DNA of 12,412 nt from Lojkania enalia. Lineage: Eukaryota; Ascomycota; Dothideomycetes; Pleosporales. Where the stretch lies: positions 7,727-20,138 of the forward strand of contig ML986951.1 of the NCBI GenBank assembly GCA_010094045.1, given 5' to 3'. Each line of letters opens with the position of its first letter. The first letter of the stretch is position 1. Under the pieces are notes generated by a model that saw nothing but the letters and a program-made list of their open reading frames with translations, was not told the DNA's origin and did not search any database. Of this stretch, positions 8,100-12,412 are shown piece after piece. The translations under genes and the position numbers were made by a program.

Positions 8100-9404
8100 G
8101 AACAACTATTACCTTTTATAGGGGGCCCTACAACAGGCAGACCCTTCTCTATAAGGCCTATAATAAAGAACCTATCTAATTTAGAGGGAAATTAGAGTAA
8201 ACTAACCTTTAAGGAATAAATTGTAATTTTATAAGAGAAGATCGTACGCTTAATATAATAGAGAACTATTAGTTCTAATTAACCTCTATAAACTACTAAA
8301 TTAGAACTAATAATATACTAAGAAACTTTTATAACTCCCCTAGTAAAAAACCTCTTAACCACCCCTAAACCCCTTTAAGTCTACCTTACTAAATATATAC
8401 CTAAGATTAAAAGCTTTATAGATAGCAGCGAACCTATATTTAAATAATAGCGAGCCTCGATCCTAGACCGACTTAAAATTAATATAGATTACTATCGGAT
8501 AGAGCGTATATATATAGTATTAATATAGAGATATACCTCTAATACTGCGAAAGGGTATCTAGAGCTAAAATACCTAGCTAAATTAGACTAATATTAGTTT
8601 AAGAATATTAAAGAAATAATTTTACTTCTATAATTATATTTTATTATAGATAATAAAGAGATAGAGGTATAATAAACGTTTTAGGTCCTAAGAATAAATA
8701 AGGGAGAAGTATTCCCAACTTTTAAAGCTTGCTTTATTAGTACAGCTATTAAGGGATCTATATTCTAATCTAAGTAGTTCTTCTACCTATAGGATAAGAT
8801 TCTCCCCAGCCTAAGGATACTAAACCTTAGCTTTAAGCTTATATAGAAAGGCTCCTTTAATACTATAGTCGCCTACTTAACAGCCTATAATATAGAAAGG
8901 AGAAGCGTTTCTAGCCTTCTAAAATAAACTGTTAGCCTATAAGTTGCAGCTAAAATAAATTTAGATTAGTACCGGAAGGTTTCTAAGAGTTTATTTAAAA
9001 TAACCTACAATCTAATACTATCCTAATCTACCCTAGTATTAATACCTTATTCTACTACAATTACTTTCTAATAATCCAGCAAGACTCTCGCATCTAAAAG
9101 GTATATAACCCTAAGTAATTACTATAATTATAGTAAACTAGAATACTTTATAAACGAATATACAGTCTTTAAAGTATAAGAGATAGAAGTTAAATAAGAA
9201 AAGATTAAGAAAGAAGAGTTTCTAGACGTAAATAAGTACCACCTAGATAGTTCTCGGGTAGGAAATAGAGATGTCTAGAAAAACTCTCTATTCTAGGCTT
9301 AAGTAAGTATAACTTATTAAATATCAATTTATCGTATTTATTTAGAGGAAAGTACTTCTAAATCCCTACTATTCTATATTTAAAAGGCGTTAGTATACAA
9401 CTAA
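8100..9404 (+). pseudogene. Ty3/gypsy gag relic of copy B
   Basis: Gag forms the virus-like particle and binds the element RNA. A single frame (0 mod 3) runs from about 8100 to a TAA at 9402-9404 with no indel found. Parts in order: an N-terminal Pro/Gly/Thr-rich piece (8112-8150); a short coiled-coil-like LTFKE...EKI stretch (8196-8260); a Thr/Pro-rich linker (8300-8400); the capsid start FIDSSEPIFK (8415-8444) followed by LDRLKINIDYYR; GYLELKYLAKLD (about 8550-8585); RINKGEVFPTFKACF (about 8690-8735), a typical fungal gag segment; and a CCHC knuckle at 9120-9161 with exact X2-X4-X4 spacing but Tyr at all four ligand positions. A Lys/Glu-rich tail follows. Gln/Trp codons are TAA/TAG throughout. 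The original ATG is not identifiable (ATA at 8055 or 8118 are candidates). It overlaps pol, which is in the -1 frame. Confidence 0.85.
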
Positions 9405-12400
9405 ACGCCCTTATTAATACTAGAACCTAAGGCTTCCTATTTCTTAATTCTATAGTAGCTAAATTACTCTTCTAAGCTCTATATATATTAATACAGCGCT
9501 TACTCTTTAAAATTACTATTAAAGGTTTTTATAACTAAATCTAAATCCTAGTTAATTAGTATATCTACTTATACCTATAAATTAATAGGAGAACTATCTA
9601 AAACTATCTATTTATTATTAAAGATCTAGGTATTTAGAATTATATTATTAGTATTAAATAGTTATATTATTTTCAACTCCAGCTAGATACAGATAAAAAT
9701 CGGATTATATAGCTCTCTAAATATCCTACTACTTATAATTCTTTACCTTTTCTTCTTATATAATTAACTTAGCTAGTATATAATAAGGAGGTAGAGCTAA
9801 ATATCCAACGACGCGACGCTCTATAGAAAAAGAACTAGTATTAGTAGTTCTATAGTCCAACTATCTATTATATTAAGGGTCTATTAAAACTACTAAAACT
9901 ATATTAGTCTCTTATAGCTTATAGTTTAAATAAGCTTAGAGTTCCCGTACGCCTATATATAATAAAGTCTAAACTCGATCTAAAGAAAGTCCGTTCTTCT
10001 ATTATTACTCTTATCTTAGCTAATACTTTCTACTTTAATATAAAGAGAAAAGAGAACGAGTTTTTCTCTACGTCTCTATACGAAATTAAGCGGCTGATTA
10101 AAGATAAATAAGCCCTAGAGCTAGAAGACGAGGCTGAAAACGAAGTACTAGTAAATCTCCAATTACTATCCAAATACTATAAGTATTAGAATATATTTAG
10201 TAAAACTATAGCTTATTAATTACTAGAATACTACCCTTATAATTATAAGATTATCCTTACGGAACTCCTCCCTAATAGTTACAGCCTATTATATAAGTAG
10301 AATATTAAGAAGCTAGAGGCAACTAAAAAGTATATTATAGATAATCTACGGTATAGGTATATTAAGTAGAGTTAGAGCTCTTTTACATCTCTAATCCTTT
10401 ACGTCTATAAACCTAATAGCAACTTATATATCTGCGTAGATTATTATAAACTTAATACTCTTACCTATAAGAATATATATCTAATACTATATATAGATAA
10501 ACTCTTATTTAGGCCTACTAAGATAGTAATTTTTACTAAATTTAATATTCGCGTAGCCTTTAATAAGATTAGAATAGACTCTAGTTCTAAAGAATATATT
10601 ACCTTTTAGACTTAATATAGAACCTATAAGTATAAAGTTCTACCTTTTAGATTATATAATAGTCTAGCAACTTACTAGTACTATATAAATAACGTACTAA
10701 TTAACTATCTAGATAACTTCTATATCGCTTATCTAGATAATATCTTTATCTACTTAGAAGATAAGGCGATATATACTATCTACGTTAAGAAAGTTCTTAA
10801 GAGATTACGTTATATAGGGTTATAAGTTAATATTAAGAAGAGCGAATTCTATATTATCTAAACTAAATATTTTAGCTATATTCTATTAAATAAAGGCCTT
10901 AAGGTTAACCTAGAGAAGGTAGAAGTATTATATAACTAGTAGCTACCTACTACTATAACAGGTGTAAAATCCTTCTTAGGTTTTACTAGATTCTATTAAT
11001 AGTTTATACCGGAATTCTCGCGTGTTATAAAGCTAATTATTATACTATAGAGTTCTATAACCCCTTTTATATAAATTTTAGAATGTGATATTACCTTTAA
11101 GAAATTAAAGTCAGCCCTATTAAGTATACCTATACTCTACTACTTTAACCCTATATTAGAAATAAAAATGGAAACTAACGCCTCTAATAGAGTAGTTATA
11201 GAAGTATTATTATAGAAACATTCTAATAGTAAATAGTACCCTATAGCGTTCTATAGTAAGGTTCTATCCGGTTTAGAACTAAACTAGGAGATTTATAATA
11301 AAGAACTATTTACAATCGTTACTACGTTTAAATAATAGAGGGTAGAATTTACTTTAGTAGCTACTAGAACTCTAGTATATACTAATTATCGCTTACTCGA
11401 ATATTTTATAATTATAAAGGTATTTAATATTTATTAAGTTTATTAGACCGAGGAATTAGTTTAGTATTAGTTCTAAATTAAGTATACTCTAGATAAAAAT
11501 AATACTAGAGCGAATATTTTTAGCTATTATAAATAAGATATAAAAAACTTAAAAGCAGCTTAAACTAATAACTAGTTAAGAGTCCTACTTAGACTGTATT
11601 AACTTTACCCCTAAATTAATACTAAATTAGCCTAGTCCTATATTATTTAAATAATAACTTAAGCGGCTATACTAAACGTTATTAAAGGCTAAGAGTAGAT
11701 TATATTACTAGACTCTCTAGAGTTGATCGACATATTACTATAGAAAAATCGAGCCTCCTTTATATAAGAATATACCCTTTTACCCTACAAGTATTAGATA
11801 GAGAATAGACTACTCCTCTATAATAATCGCTTATATATTCTATTAGATTTAGGCTTTTATATACGACTTATATAAGAGGCTTATAACTAAGTATCCTCTA
11901 TACACCTAAGCGCTACTAAAACCTATTAGTTACTATCTTAGAAGTATTATTAAAAGGGTATAGAAGCTACTTATAAATAATATATATAGAATTATATCTT
12001 ATACTATAAAGCTTATCTAATATAAACCTAAACCCTAGGTTTTATCTACCTACTTTTTATACTAAATTAACTAATATAACACCTATATATTAACTTTAAG
12101 GATTTCTCTATAGATAAGTCCGGATATAATTAGATTATAGTAGTAATTAATCGCCTATCTAAATAAGCGGTATCTATTCCCTACTATCATATAATTAACG
12201 TACAGGGAATAGCTGAATTGTTTATTTAATAGATGTACCGCTTTAACTATACGCCTAAAACTATTATTTTAGACTAAGAACCTTAGTTTATATCTAGCTT
12301 CTAGTCCGAATTCTACTATATCTTAGGTATAAAGATTAAACTATCTACTACTTATTATAAAGAGACTAATAGATAGATAGAAATTATAAATAAGTATATT

Positions 12401-12412
12401 AATTAGAGACTA
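9362..12412 (+). pseudogene. Ty3/gypsy pol relic of copy B (PR-RT-RH-IN)
   Basis: One frame (2 mod 3) can be read from about 9362 to the window edge, about 3.05 kb, with only TAA/TAG stops and no detected indel. Protease: LNALI then NTRT at 9416-9427 where DTGA is expected. Linker 9450-10140. RT: EATKKYI and CVDYYKLNTLT (about 10433), IFTKFNIRVAFN-RI (about 10535), KVLPFRLYNSLATY (about 10635), and YLDN at 10730-10741 where YLDD is expected; then VLKRLRYIGL, KSEF and VKSFLGFTRFY (about 10970). RNase H: TNASNRVV (about 11174), AFYSKVLSG, YTNYRLLEYF (about 11380). Integrase: H2C2 finger (about 11870-12000, one His still CAC at 11921), then NFKDF (first Asp now Asn), LDQEPQF-like and NRQIE near the edge. 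The order PR-RT-RH-IN defines Ty3/gypsy (Metaviridae). The element is cut by the window end. Confidence 0.93.
11432..12412 (+). repeat. Direct repeat partner of 3651-4609
   Basis: This stretch aligns with copy A, at an offset of 7781 before and 7803 after one 22-nt gap (near 11763-11790 here, 3976-3984 there). Most differences are C/T or G/A, with copy A carrying T or A where this copy keeps C or G. It is the same family inserted in the same orientation. The match would continue beyond the window on this side, since copy A extends to about 5060. Confidence 0.93.

Noticed and set aside
8100..12412. A genetic code in which TAA/TAG encode Gln, leaving the frames open
   Set aside because: Trp positions are also TAG, and Cys/His to Tyr, Asp to Asn and ATG to ATA occur together, all with loss of CpA/TpG. 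Point mutation explains everything; recoding does not.
1..12412. AT-rich fungal mitochondrial DNA
   Set aside because: The content is nuclear-type Ty3/gypsy and hAT relics with RIP bias. No mitochondrial genes, tRNAs or homing-endonuclease introns were seen.

Overview
The window reads as an AT-rich, gene-free block of a filamentous ascomycete (Pezizomycotina-type) genome: a graveyard of transposable elements that has passed through repeat-induced point mutation (RIP). CpA and TpG are almost absent and TpA is extremely common. From about 4131 to 4610 there is not one CpA or TpG, while CpG is still present. Old reading frames can be followed for kilobases. They are broken almost only by TAA and TAG in place of Gln/Trp codons, with ATG turned to ATA, Cys and His to Tyr, and Asp to Asn, which is what C-to-T change at CpA on both strands produces. 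I see no intact protein-coding gene, tRNA, rRNA or CRISPR array. The species cannot be named from the sequence.

Layout, left to right. (1) 1-126 is a (TAG)n microsatellite. (2) About 440-2870, + strand, is a RIP-degraded hAT transposase: an RNase-H-like core, then a C-terminal dimerisation region in a second frame. A GA-rich tract (2312-2352) is the likely site of the frame change. (3) 3125-3265 is a degenerate minisatellite whose units start ACCCTA and which contains a short perfect run of telomere-type CCCTAA. (4) 3651-5060, + strand, is a 5'-truncated Ty3/gypsy copy (copy A: end of RNase H plus integrase), with possible LTR sequence on each side. (5) 5430-6390 holds two unrecognised decayed frames on opposite strands. 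(6) 6380-7430, minus strand, is a 5'-truncated chromovirus-type Ty3/gypsy copy (copy C: integrase plus chromodomain). (7) 7430-12412, + strand, is the left part of a Ty3/gypsy element (copy B): a possible LTR/leader, gag with a CCHC knuckle, then protease, RT, RNase H and integrase in the -1 frame relative to gag. It runs off the window.

Copies A and B belong to one family: 3651-4609 and 11432-12412 are homologous direct repeats about 7.8 kb apart. A is more strongly RIPed than B and lacks 22 nt that B has. The gag-pol of B seems free of indels across about 4.3 kb, so it was killed by point mutation alone. The most informative content here is the mutational record, including zinc-knuckle ligands all turned to Tyr and YLDD turned to YLDN. 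I found no new biological system.
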